NCBI RefSeq assembly: GCF_019097595.1
Contig: NC_080727.1
Span: 8,702,001 to 8,766,000 of the forward strand
Direction of reading: 5' to 3'
Source: Hemibagrus wyckioides
Lineage: Eukaryota > Chordata > Actinopteri > Siluriformes > Bagridae
DNA length: 64,000 nt
In this document: positions 25,025 to 37,600 of the stretch, one piece after another
Layout: each line of letters begins with the position of its first letter
Numbering within the stretch: the first letter of the stretch is position 1
Program-made: the position numbers and the translations under genes
Notes under the pieces: generated by a model
The model's input: the letters and a program-made list of their open reading frames with translations, nothing else
The model's database searches: none
Told to the model about the DNA's origin: nothing

Positions 25025-25156
25025 TCGCGCGCCATCTCCTGGACATTTTAATGAACGCGTTGGTCAGCTGACCTGAAGTGGAATCACATGATCTTGCACG
25101 AGACGCACGAAAACAGGAAGCCGGAAGAGATTTCCACAATCCTTAGGTGTATATCG
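25025..25156 (+). promoter_or_regulatory. WDR91: WDR91 promoter and noncoding first exon
   Basis: This is a local CpG-containing patch about 2 kb upstream of the WDR91 start codon. It has a YY1-like 'gccatctcc' (25031-25039), a perfect 12-bp palindrome 'ggtcagctgacc' with a CAGCTG core (25062-25073), an M-box/E-box-like 'tcacatga' (25084-25091) and an ETS-type 'ccggaag' (25121-25127). No TATA box is seen, which suits a housekeeping gene. A good donor 'tcg|gtaagc' at 25156/25157 and a strong acceptor at 27150/27151 imply that the transcript begins here with a noncoding exon. The transcription start is not resolved. Confidence 0.55.
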
Positions 25157-25490
25157 GTAAGCTGGTATATTAAGACAATCAAGTTTGTAAATCAATACAA
25201 TTCTGTTATTTAATTATTTTTTACGTGTATTAACGGTACAATACAAGCATAAAGATAATGCATGTGACGGTAACGTATGTATGACTGTGTAAAGAGCTGT
25301 GTTAGCTCGGTAGCTCACTTGATCCCGTTATTTTTTTGTAATGACGCTTTATTACACACGAAATTATGGTATAGTTTATAAAGCTATGGTATAGATGTGT
25401 GTAACATCATAAAGAAGGCGTTTGTGTTTATTTAACCTGTTTGTTTTTTGTTTTTTGGGTTGTTTTTTTTACAAATACAGACATAAAATA

Positions 25491-26337
25491 CACTATATTG
25501 TCAAACGTTTTGGGACATCCCTTCAAATCACTGAATTCAGGTTTTCAGAGGTTGGGCTTGGGCCCTTAGTTCCAGTAAAAGAACTCTTAATGCTTCAGCA
25601 TACCAAGATATTTTGGACAATTTCATGCTCCCAACTTTGTGGGAACAGTTTGGGGATGACCCCTTCCTGTTCCAACATGACCGCACACCAGTGCACAAAG
25701 CAAAGTCCATAAAGACATGGATGAGCGAGTTTGATGTGAAGGAACTTGACTGACCTGTACAGAGCCCTGATCTCAACATGATAGAACACCTGTGGGATGA
25801 ATTAAAGCAGAGACTGTGAGCCAGGTCTTCTCGTCCAACATCAGTGCCTGACCTCACAAAATGCGCTTCTAGAGGAATGGTCAAAAATTCCCATCAACAC
25901 ACTTCTAAACCTTGTGGAAAGCCTTCCCAGGAGAGTTGTAGCTGTTATAGCTGAAATAGATGGGCCAACTCCATATTACATTCATGTGCGTGTAAAGGCA
26001 GACCTCTCAGTTTTGGCCTGGCTCACAGTCTCCACTCCAGTTCATCCCAAAGGTGTTCTATCGAGTTGAGGTCAAGACTCTTCACATCAAACTCGCTCAT
26101 CCATGTCTTTATGGACCTTGCTTTGTGCACTGGTGTGCAGTCATGTTGGAACAGGAAGGGGTCATCCCCAAACTGTTCCCACAAAGTTGGGAGCATGAAA
26201 TTTTCCAAAATATCTTGGTATGCTGAAGCATTAAGAGTTCCTTTCACTGGAACTAAGGGGCCAAGACGAACCCCTGAAAAACAACACCTGAATTTTTTGA
26301 TTTGGAGGGGTGTCCCAAAACGTTTAGCAATATAGTG
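25491..26337. mobile_element. Fold-back Tc1 derivative in WDR91 5' intron
   Basis: An 847-bp element is bounded by TA and by 'cactatattgtcaaacg' (left) and 'cgtttagcaatatagtg' (right). The left arm (about 25491-25825, plus orientation) goes from the terminal repeat into the C-terminal transposase segment. The right arm (about 26010-26337) is the same segment reversed, giving inverted repeats of roughly 330 bp around a loop of about 180 bp. The loop holds the transposase 3' end (cttgtggaaagccttcccag). It codes for nothing intact. In a WDR91 pre-mRNA it would form a long hairpin. Confidence 0.88.
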
Positions 26338-27161
26338 TACATTTGGAAGAACTAAAAACTGTATGCAATTAAACACTTGGGGGCGTATTGTTACCACAAG
26401 GTTAATTCTTTTCCTATAACAGCATGTGGCAAACTGATACATTCTTCTTACACTGAAGCAATTTGCCAAAAATTGTTAATTTATTTATTAATGACAGACA
26501 TCATATTTTTTTTTATCCATTTATAATTACATTTAATAATGAAGAGGGTCAATAAGACAAGCTAGTTCCTGTTATTGTATATTTTTATAGACAGAATAAA
26601 CAGTCATTCCCTCTCTAGACTCTATTTTCTCAATCTCACTGTTAATAAAACAAAACAAAAGTACAGCTTGTTAACAAAAAATACGCCAGAATATCCTCTG
26701 ACCCTGGAGACTTTGAAGATAGAAAGTGTAATGACCTCTAAAAAAAAAAGTTCTGACTCTGGAGACTCCTTCCAAAGTCATCTAGACCTTTTATATCATT
26801 AAAAAATCGTGGCAACCATATCAACATAAATACTGTTTATTTGTTAAATAACATCCAGTCTGTTTAATGTTAGCCTTAGATTAGGATTGTCCACCAGACC
26901 AGTCCCTGTGAATGAGTTGCTACTGTACAAATGATAACATGTAAACACAACAGCATTAATATTACCTTGTGATTTGTCTTCCAGCTTGATCTATTGCCAG
27001 AGCTGTTATAGAAAATGAAACACCTTCAGACTGTGGTATAAAACTGTAGAAAATACTGTGTAGTATTGTGCTTGTTGAACAGCCTAAACAATGTGTGTCT
27101 AAATCCATGTAACATATTTAACAATGAAGTAATATGTTTCTTTCTGTCAGCAGATGTAAGA

Positions 27162-28551
27162 ATGGCATCAGCAGTGGAGAGGACAGATGATCTTGTGCGG
27201 GAATATTTGGTATATCGAGGATTTACAAGCACTCTCAAACATCTAGACAGTGAAATCAAAGCTGACAAAGAGAAAGGATTTAGAGTAAGTCTCTCTCTCT
27301 CATATATTCCTATATGTGTGTATATATATATATATACACTATATTGCCAAAAGTATTCGCTCACCCATCTAAATAATCAGAATCAGGTGTTCCAATCACT
27401 TCCATGGCCACAGGTGTATAAAATCAAGCACCTAGGCATGCAGACTGTTTTTACAAACATTTGTGAAAGAATGGGTCGCTCTCAGGAGCTCAGTGAATTC
27501 CAGCGTGGAACTGTGATAGGATGCCACCTGTGCAACAAATCCAGTCGTGAAATTTCCTCGCTCCTAAATATTCCACAGTCAACTGTCAGCTGTATTATAA
27601 GAACGTGGAAGTGTTTGGGAACGACAGCAACTCAGCCACGAAGTGGTAGGCCACATAAACTGACGGAGCGGGGTCAGCGGATGCTGAGGCGCATAGTGCG
27701 AAGAGGTCGCCAACTTTCTGCAGAGTCAATCGCTACAGACCTCCAAACTTCATGTGGCCTTCAGATTAGCTCAAGAACAGTGCGCAGAGAGCTTCATGGA
27801 ATGGGTTTCCATGGCCGAGCAGCTGCATCCAAGCCATACATCACCAAGTGCAATGCAAAGCGTCGGATGCAGTGGTGTAAAGCACACCGCCACTGTACTC
27901 TAGAGCAGTGGAGACACGTTCTCTGGAGTGACGAATCGCGCTTCTCCATCTGGCAATCTGATGGACGAGTCTGGGTTTGGCGGTTGCCAGGAGAACGGTA
28001 CTTGTCTGACTGCATTGTGCCAAGTGTAAAGTTTGGTGGAGGGGGGATTATGGTGTGGGGTTGTTTTTCAGGAGCTGGGCTTGGCCCCTTAGTTCCAGTG
28101 AAAGGAACTCTGAATGCTTCAGCATACCAAGACAGTTTGGACAATTCCATGCTCCCAACTTTGTGGGAACAGTTTGGAGCTGGCCCCTTCCTCTTCCAAC
28201 ATGACTGTGCACCAGTGCACAAAGCAAGGTCCATAAAGACATGGATGACATGGAGTCCTGACCTCAACCTGATCGAACACCTTTGGGATGAATTAGAGCG
28301 GAGACTGAGAGCCAGACCTTCTCGTCCAACATCAGTGTGTGACCTCACAAATGCACTTCTGGAAGAATGGTCAAAAATTCCCATAAACACACTCCTAAAC
28401 CTTGTGGACAGCCATCCCAGAAGAGTTGAAGCTGTTATAGCTGCAAAGGGTGGACCGACGTCATATTGAACCCTATGGATTAGGAATGGGATGTCACTTA
28501 AGTTCATATGCGAGTCAAGGCAGGTGAGCGAATACTTTTGGCAATATAGTG

Positions 28552-28639
<88 letters not shown>

Positions 28640-31600
28640 GTATATGAGCCCAACCCCTGAAAAAATCTATATGAATTTGTATGAATCCTCGTCTAGTTAC
28701 ATTGCCATTTTTCATTGTTTCCTCTGCTTTGTCATGGTGTGGTGCAGAATTGCTAATACACACTTGCTAATATTAATACACACTTCGAAACCCAGGTGGA
28801 TAAAATAATCGAGCAGCTTCAGCTGTTCATTCAGAGCTATGACCTTGCTGGACTAAAAGAATATTGGAGCTACCTGGATCACAGACTCTTCAGCCGTTTG
28901 GAGGATGTTTACAGACCCACTGTTAACAAACTGAGGACAAGCCTCTTCCGGTACTACCTCGTGCACACTGTTCAGGTAGGCCACGATTACATTTTCATAT
29001 TATGATTAGTTAGTTGATTAGATAGATTATTATTATTCATACTAATATTATTATTCCCTTTTGTCTTACTCAGACAAAGTATCTGGAGAAGACTCAAGAG
29101 TTTTTCCAGAAGCAGGCTCTTGAACTTCAGGGCCAGGTAGAATGGCGCGATTGGTTCATCCTGCCATTTATTTCAACACCAGAGCAAAATCCGTGCTTCT
29201 CTCCATATTTTTCTCGCCAGTGGGCCGATACCTTCCTCGTTTCCCTCCACAACTTCCTCAGTGTTCTTTTCCGGTGTATGCATATCCTTTCTGTACTCTA
29301 CTTAATGGTGTTTCAGTGCTGTATCTTTAAGCTGATATCTAGACACTAATGTGCAGAATGATGTTTCCTTTTAATAATAATTATGTTTGTTTTGTTTTTT
29401 TTACATCTTTGCTTTCAGAGATGTTATTTCCTACAAATTTATTACCAGCTAATTGAAAGTTGCTTGGTTTTGAAGGAACAAGTTGAAAGTTCTATCTGTA
29501 GTTGGGAATTGAATATTGAAAAACAAGGAAAAAGCCTTATTTCTAAAGCATCTTTTATTGCCTTCATATAAAATCCCATGTTGTTTTGAAAATACAGACT
29601 TTTGAATTTTGAAGAAATTCTTTAAAGAATCATAAATGAATTGCTGCAAAAATAAAAAGGTAGGGTCAAAATACTAAGATCCTAAAATCTCCCTTGCACT
29701 GTTATTTTTAGATTAAAAATATGATTGGGTTTGAAACTCCATACGTTTCTAATTTAAAAAATAAACTTGTAAAACTTCTACTTCTTGGTAGTGTGATGTG
29801 ATGTGCCATGCCATTCCTTAATATACTCACCTCAGCCCATGCTTCTGAGTTTTGATGCTGAAGTTCAGAGAAGCAGCAGAATCCAGGAGGAGAATGAACA
29901 ACTGCGGCAAGTGGTAAGGAATATTTCTCCTAGTTTTCAGTATACATAAGGAATGCAAAGATATTCGGTTGCCTCCAAAATTATTGGAAGAACAAAGGCC
30001 AATGCTTTTGTTTGTGTGTAACAACTTGTCACCTTTTGTTTGAACCCACCCGTTGTTGTTTTTTTTAAGTGATCAAAAATATTGGAACATGCGACTAATG
30101 GATGTTAGTTGTTGTTTAAACACTTAATATCTCTGAATGTCTACTAAGAATCCTTATATGATTTTTTTTTTTTTTTAATTTATGTTCATGCCGATCTTAT
30201 CCAAACTTAACAGACCTGATACCAAGATCACCCCCCCCCAATTCTAACAATATTTAATTTATTATTTTGTAACTGAAAGACACTTCTTACATTTCATTCG
30301 TTTATATTTAACATAGTAGAGTTGCTTACGTTCCCTCACCAGCTTCTCTTTTTCCCCCTATTTGTTTGCTCTATTTGTAGCATCCACCATACAAGTTTTT
30401 ACTGAATAGAATATACCCTTAGAATAGAATACAAGCATTATTGTCTGAGCTGCTGTTACAGCAATGTAATCAACATCTTTTGACCATTTAGAGCTGAAAA
30501 TTCAGCAACACTATGGTCTTGTAATGTACATCAGGCATAACATTATCACCACCTGCCTAATATTGTGTTGGTCCCCGTTTTGCTGCCCTAATGAGTCATG
30601 GCAATGAGTCACAAAGATGACCCTGTGTAATAACATGCGGTTTACAGATGGTGGATTGGTAGAAGGTATGCTCCAAGTTAACGATTGACATTTGTCCTGT
30701 TGTTTTCTTTGTTCAGTTATTTGCACTTCAAGGAGAATTCAGGCCTAAAAGAGCAGAGGAGATGTTGCATCACAAACTCCCTGCTTACGTGCAGCACATG
30801 GACCGACTCGGAGATACAGAGCTGTGAGGGCCGAATTTTGGAACCGAATCAACCATTTTATTGCATTAGTAGTGTTTTTTAAACTTAAATGAAGGATACT
30901 GTTTTGAGTCTACTAACAAGAACTGTCATAATTGAATCAGTTACCAGAAGCTAATCTTGTTAAATGATCTATTTTAACCCGGATTACATCATGGTTCATT
31001 GATGTAAATCCAAACACGCTGATTTTTTAAATGTAGATAGAGTGCTAACACTAAAATAAACTTGACAACATGGTAGAGTTTTGTTTGGTTAAGGCACAAG
31101 CTGTGTGACCATTGTGGGAGCAGTTTTTAGAATAAATTTCACCCCACCGAAAAACCTTGCACAGTGTCAAGATGCATGTAGATTATTTCAGTGAAATATG
31201 CGTCACAAGGCTTGCACCGTAAAGACTTTTTTCCCAAAAAAAGTGCCGCCACTGGAGGCTCCTTCTATTAATGTTAAATAAAAATCTTTCCTTACAGAAT
31301 TCTTCACCATATCAGTGATTGCATATGCTATGGTTTAAAATTGGTTTATGTGGGAAGTCATTGTATTATACTGTTTAGTTCCAAATTATTGTAGCTTGTC
31401 AAAAAGTTTATAGCAGTATAAAATTAAGCATAATAGGCACAGTCAACTATCCATATATTTCATACATTTCTATCCATATAAATCATCTATCTCATTTATT
31501 AAAATAACTCATAATAGTATTAGGTAATGATTTAGCCATACAGGTAAATACCAGTAAATGTAATAGCAAAAGCAGGCAAATAAACTAAACAGAAATTGAT

Positions 31601-34600
31601 TGTAACAATATAAATAACAGAGGTCTTGCAGTAAACAGTTAACAATTTGTTTATTTGAATGAAATGCATGAGATTTCAGATCCATTTTTAATTAGTTCTC
31701 TAATAACTGATTCAAATAAACAGATTTTGTTAATGGGCTCAGTCTTTTAGAGCCTGCTGTAGTGCTAACAGGATTTTAACAAGGAATAAAAATTCCTCTG
31801 AATTGTTTCTTGTTCTGTTTTGGTTTTTGGATTAAGTGGAGTATATCCTAAGTAGCAAGCAAATCTCCTGTAAAGCCATCATCCTAGACTTAGATTAATA
31901 TCTGGATGTTTCCATGAATTAATTTTCCATGGACGTTGCAAGTCTACAAAACAAGAAGTCGTCCATATTTGGTAACGTATGAGAAATACTGGCCATTCTT
32001 CTCCTACTAAGCATTCACATAAGTAAAACATATAATATGGTAAGTGTAATATAATATGTTGAATTAGTAATGTGTGTATTTGTGTATACATAGTCGCAAT
32101 AATCGTTTTATTTTACTGTGCTTCTGCAAGTCACAGGACAGTCTTATCATTCTGCTTATGCACTGGTGCTTACACAGGCTTTATTCTTCCGTGTTCGGTT
32201 TTAAGGCCGTGTATTAATTTATTCCCCCATAGAGATGTATTTATAGATTATAGGATGGAGGAGGAGAATGAGGCGTGCATGTGTGTTTTGTCGCAGGGAC
32301 TTGGTGTCGAGCCAGCGTGTCGTAAACCCCACCACTCCTTCAAGGAATTTCTTCTCCTTTTTGCCTCAGGGCAGAAGAGCCCCAGTGCGAACACCTCAGG
32401 GGGCAACAAGCTCCTCCCCCACACAGGCCACCCTTGGGAGGAAGGAAACCGCTGCCAGTCAGGTTTAATTTTTGAGGAGATGCAAAAACTCCTGATTGGT
32501 CCTCTGTTTTTTTCATCAACACTTTTGCACAGAAGGTCTTTAAATGATTGTAATTTTTTGGTTATTATCATTATTATTATTATTATTTATTTATTTTTTT
32601 ATTTTTTTTTGATTTATTTATTTTTTTAATTAATTAATTATTTAATGCTGTTTCTGCTCTTAGCTGCTGACAACCAGCTTACTGTATTTAGAGACAAAAG
32701 TTACCTTGAGGAATGCTTACATTTTCTTTTGCAGTCAGGGAAGATGAAGGACCCTACAACCTCAAAAGAGTCCAAGATGGCATCCACTGTTGCTACCTCT
32801 GCAGATACAGGTGCAAGGCAAAAGAGGCAGATGGACCATGAGAAAGAGAGAAAAGAGCTTTTCTCCAAACAAGCAGCACAGGTTCTTTATTATTCACTTA
32901 CAGTATATATACACTATATTGCCAAAAGTTTTGGGACACCCCTCCAAATCACTGAATTCAGGGGTTGGGCTCGGCCCCTTAGTTCCAGTAAAAGGGACTC
33001 TTAATACTTCAGCATACCAAGACATTTTGGATAATTTCATGCTCTCAACTTTGTGGGAACAGTTTGGGGATGACCCCTTCCTGTTTCAACATGACTGTAC
33101 ACCAGTGCACAAAGCAAGGTCCATAAAGACATGGATGAGTGAGTTTGGTGTGGAGGAACTTGACTGTCCTGCACAGAGTCCTGACCTCAACCCCATAGAA
33201 CACCTTTGGGATGAATTAGAGTGTAGACTGCGAGCCAGGTCTTCTCATCCAACATCAGTGCCTGACCTCACAAAAATTCCCATAAACACACTCCTAAACC
33301 TTGTGGAAAGCCTTCCTAGAAGAGTTGAAGCTGTTATAGCTGTAAAGAATTGGTCAACTCCATATTACATTCATGTGCATGTAAAGGCAGACGTCCCAGT
33401 TTTGGTCTGGCTCGTAGTCTCCAGTCTAATTCATCCCAAAGGTGTTCTATCGGGTTGAGGTCAGGACTCTGTGCAGGCCAGTCAAGTTCCTCCACACCAA
33501 ACTCGCTCATCCATGTCTTTATGAAACTTGCTTTGTGTACTGGTGTGCAGTCATGTTGGAACAGGAAGGAGCCATCCCCAAACTGTTCCCACAAATGTCG
33601 GAGCATGAAATTGTTCACAGTTTGTCACTCCCAAAGAGAACCTCAACATCTTCAGCTCTGCTACATGCAGTTCTGACTCCTGTCTGTCTCAGTGATACTG
33701 TCTCTAAACCATACAGCATGGCCGGTCTCACCACCGTCTTGTACACCTTCCCCTTGATTCTCGCTGAAGTTTTTCTGTCTGCCGACACCTTTCTCCACCC
33801 ATTCCAGCCTGCCTGCACTCGCTCTTTCCCACACTCTCCATTACTCTGGACTGTTGACCCCAAGTACTTAAACTCCTGTACCTTCTTCACCTCTTCACCC
33901 GGTAATCTTACTGTTCCACTTCCCTCCCTGTCATTCACACACATGTACTCAGTCTTACTACAACTGACTTTCATTCCTCTTCTCTCCAGCACAAACCTCC
34001 ACCTCTCCAGGTTTTCCTCCACCTGCTCTCTGCTCTCACTACAGATCACAATGTCATCTGCAAACATCATTGTCCAAGGAGACTCCTGTCTGACCTCCTC
34101 TGACAACTGGTCCATCACCATAGCAAACAGGAAGGGGCTCAGAGCTGATCCCTGATGCAGTCCCACCTCCACTTTGAACTCCTCTGTTTGCCCTACAGCA
34201 CACCTCACCACTGTCCTGCTCCTCTCATACATGTCCTGCACCACTCTGACATGCTTCTCTGCTACTCCTGACTTCCTCATACAGTACCACAGCTCTTCTC
34301 TTGGCACCCTGTCATACGCTTTCTCCAAGTCTACAAACACACAGTGCAACTCTCTCTGACCATCCCTATACTTCTCCATCAACATTCTCAGAGCAAAAAT
34401 TGCATCTTTTGTGCTCTTTCTGGGCATGAAGCCATACTGCTGCTCACAAATTTCCACTACCTTCCTTAACCTAGCTTCCACTAGTCTTTCCCATAGCTTC
34501 ATTGTATGGCTCATCAACTTTATCCCCCTATAGTTGCTGCAACTCTGCACATCACCCTTATTCTTAAAGATCGGCACTAATGCACTTCTTCTCCATTCCT

Positions 34601-37600
34601 CAGGCATCTTCTCACTCTCTAAAACCCTGTTAAACAGACTAGTTAAAAATTCCACTGCCGCCTCTCCTAGACACTTCCAGACGTCCACTGGGATGTCGTC
34701 AGGACCAACTGCCTTTCCACTTTTCATCCTCTTCAAAGCCTTCCTGACTTCATCCTTTCTAATCTTATCTACTTTCTGTTCCACAGAGTTCACCCCTTCT
34801 ACTGTTTGTTCCCTCTCATTTTCCTCATTCATCAGATCTTCAAAGTACTCCTTCCATCTCCTCTGTACACTCTCCTCACTTGTGAGCACCTTTCCATCTC
34901 TATCCTTAATAACTCTAACTTGCTGCACATCCTTCCCATCTCGATCCCTCTGCCTGGCTAACCTGTACAAGTCCTTCTCTCCTTCTCTAGTGTCTAACCT
35001 AGTGTACAACTCATCATACACCTTCTGCTTGGCCTTAGACACCTCCCTCTTCACTCTGTGCTGTAACTCCTTGTATTCCTGTCTATTCTCTTCAGTCCTG
35101 TCCATGTCCCACTTCTTCTTATCTAACCTCTTCCTCCGAATACTATCCTGAACTTCCTCTCCTTATCTTCTTTCCTCCTTCCAGATGACACACCCAGCAC
35201 CTTTCCTCCCGTCTCCCTGATCACTTCTGCTGTAGTTTCCCAGTCATCTGGCAGCACTACCTGACCACCCAGAGCCTGCCTCAACTTCTGTCTAAATTCC
35301 TCACAACATTTCTCCTTTTTCAGCTTCCACCATTTGGTTTTCTTCTCCCTCTCTATCTTTGACCTCTGCTTACAGACCATCATACCAAGTCATCCTACAC
35401 ACCACCATCCTATGCTGTCTGGCTACACTCTCTCCCACTACCACTTTACAGTCACTAATCTCTTTCAGATTGCCTCTTCTACATAGGATGTAGTCTACCT
35501 GTTTGCTCCTACCTCCACTCTTGTAAGTCACTCTATGCTCCTCCCTCTTCTGAAAATAAGTGTTAACCACAGCCATGTCCATCCTCCTAGCAAAGTCCAC
35601 AACCATCTGTCCTTCAAGGTTCCTTTCCTTAACTCCAAACTTGCCCATCACCTCCTCATCACCTGTGTTCCCCTCACCAACATGTCCATTAAAATCAGCT
35701 CCTATCGCCAGTCTCTCACCTGTTGGAATACTCTCCATCACCTCATCTAATTCACTCTAACTCACAACCTACCTGTGGGGCATAACCACTAACAACATTC
35801 AACATCACCCCTTCAATCTCCAACTTCAGACTCATCACCCTGTCTGACACTCTCTTCACCTCCAGAACATTCCTCACAAACTCCTCCTTCAGGACCACAC
35901 CTACCCCATTTCTCTTACTATCCACACCATAATAAAACAGCTTGAATCCTGCTCCTATACTACGAGCCTTGCTCCCATTCCACCTGGTCTCCTGTACACA
36001 CAGTATATCCACCTTCCTTCTCTCCATCATATCAGCCAGCTCTCTACCTTTCCCTGTCATAGTACCAACATTCAGAGTTCCTATTCTCAGTCCTAAACTC
36101 TTACCTTTCCTCTTCTCTTTCTGTCTACGCACTCTCCTTCCTCCTCTACTTCTTCGACCAACAGTAGCCCAATTTCCACCAGTGCCCTGTAGGTCAACTG
36201 CGGCGATGGCGGTCGTTGTTAACCCGGGCCTCGACCGATCCGGTATGAAATTTAGAGTACTGACGAGTCGCATGGTTAAATTTGGCAATGTTTTATGCCG
36301 GATACCCTTCCTGACGCGACCCTCTCTATTTATCCGGGCTTGGGACCGGCACAGAAGTCACTGGACTGTGACCCCCATGGCTAGATTAAGAGATCCTTTT
36401 CACTGGAACTAAGATTTGGAGGGGTGTCTCCAGGGGTGTCTCCAGTGTCTAGTTTGGGAATAAAAAATAAATAATTTTAGAACATCTGTGTGTGTGTGTG
36501 CTTTGTTTCACAGAGTTCTGAAAAGAAAGTAGAGATTTCTGAGGCTGAGGGTCAAATCGAGGGCCAATGTGATACAACTGACTCGTCAAACTCTCAGCCA
36601 CTTGCTTGCAGTGAGGGGGGCGGGTCTGGGGCTGAGCACCCGTTCATCAAGTTAAGTCAAGAGGAGTATGGAGAACATCACTCTTCCATCATGCACTGCA
36701 GGTGGGTGGAGATTTTTTTGCGAATAATTTGAGTGTATCCCAAAACATTAGAAAATAATGTTTCTTGGAGCGTTTGAGTGGAACCTAGATCTTAGGCTGG
36801 GTAATAAAATATATATATACACATACGCTCTTTTGAAAATAAGTATACCCCCGCCCGCTTACATTTTTGCACATATGTCTAACATGAAGGTGCAAAATAT
36901 ATATTATTGTGACACAAAGATTAATCAGATTTAAAACAAACACTCAATTGCATGACCAGCCATGTTTATGAACATGACTAAACTCTTTTCACATTCTATG
37001 TTTATTGCTTAAAATTTGACTATAACGTCTTTAAAGATTAATACCTATTATTATTTTTATTATTATTATTATTATTATTATTTTTAACAGGGTAGACAGT
37101 TCGGGTAGAAAAGTGGCTAGTCTGGATGTGGATGGAGTAGTGAAAGTTTGGTCCTTCAACCCCATTATGCAGACAAAAGCCACCATTATGTCCAAATCTC
37201 CTCTACTTTCACTGGAATGGGCTACAAAACCAGACAGACTGGTGAGAAATAACATATTACTAAAATAATTAAATAACATAGCAATCAACTAACAAAAGTT
37301 TAACAAAGCAAGGTCCATAAAGACATGGATGAGTGAGTTTGGTGTGGAAGAACATGACTGGCCTGCACTGAGTCCTGACATCAACCCCATAGAATTAGAG
37401 TAGAGACTTTGAGCCATTACAAAACTGGTTCCAATTCCAATTTCTGGCTCGCAGTTTCTGCTCTAAGCCAATCAAGTTCCTCCACAACAAAATTTCTCAT
37501 CCATGTCTTTATGGACCTTGCCTTGTGCACTGGTGTGCAGTCATGTTGGAACAGGAAGGGGTCATCCCCAAACTATTCCACAAATTTGGGAGCATGAAAT

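Noticed and set aside
28491..28808. Frames encoding Tyr-Ile repeats on both strands
   Set aside because: They are translations of the TA microsatellite next to the Tc1 element.
29274..29835. GT-AG splicing for the third WDR91 coding intron (gt at 29274, ag at 29834-29835)
   Set aside because: It changes the frame and meets a TGA within a few codons. The AT-AC sites have full minor-intron signals and restore the conserved residues.
32072..32629. A 185-codon plus-strand frame over WDR91 exon 6
   Set aside because: It reads the exon in the wrong phase. The phase demanded by exons 5 and 7 gives the conserved linker sequence starting LDLVSSQR.
33442..36412. Plus-strand open frames of 150-237 codons (33442-34155, 34534-35151, 35942-36412)
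   Set aside because: They lie antisense to the RTE-type LINE. All recognisable protein motifs are on the minus strand.
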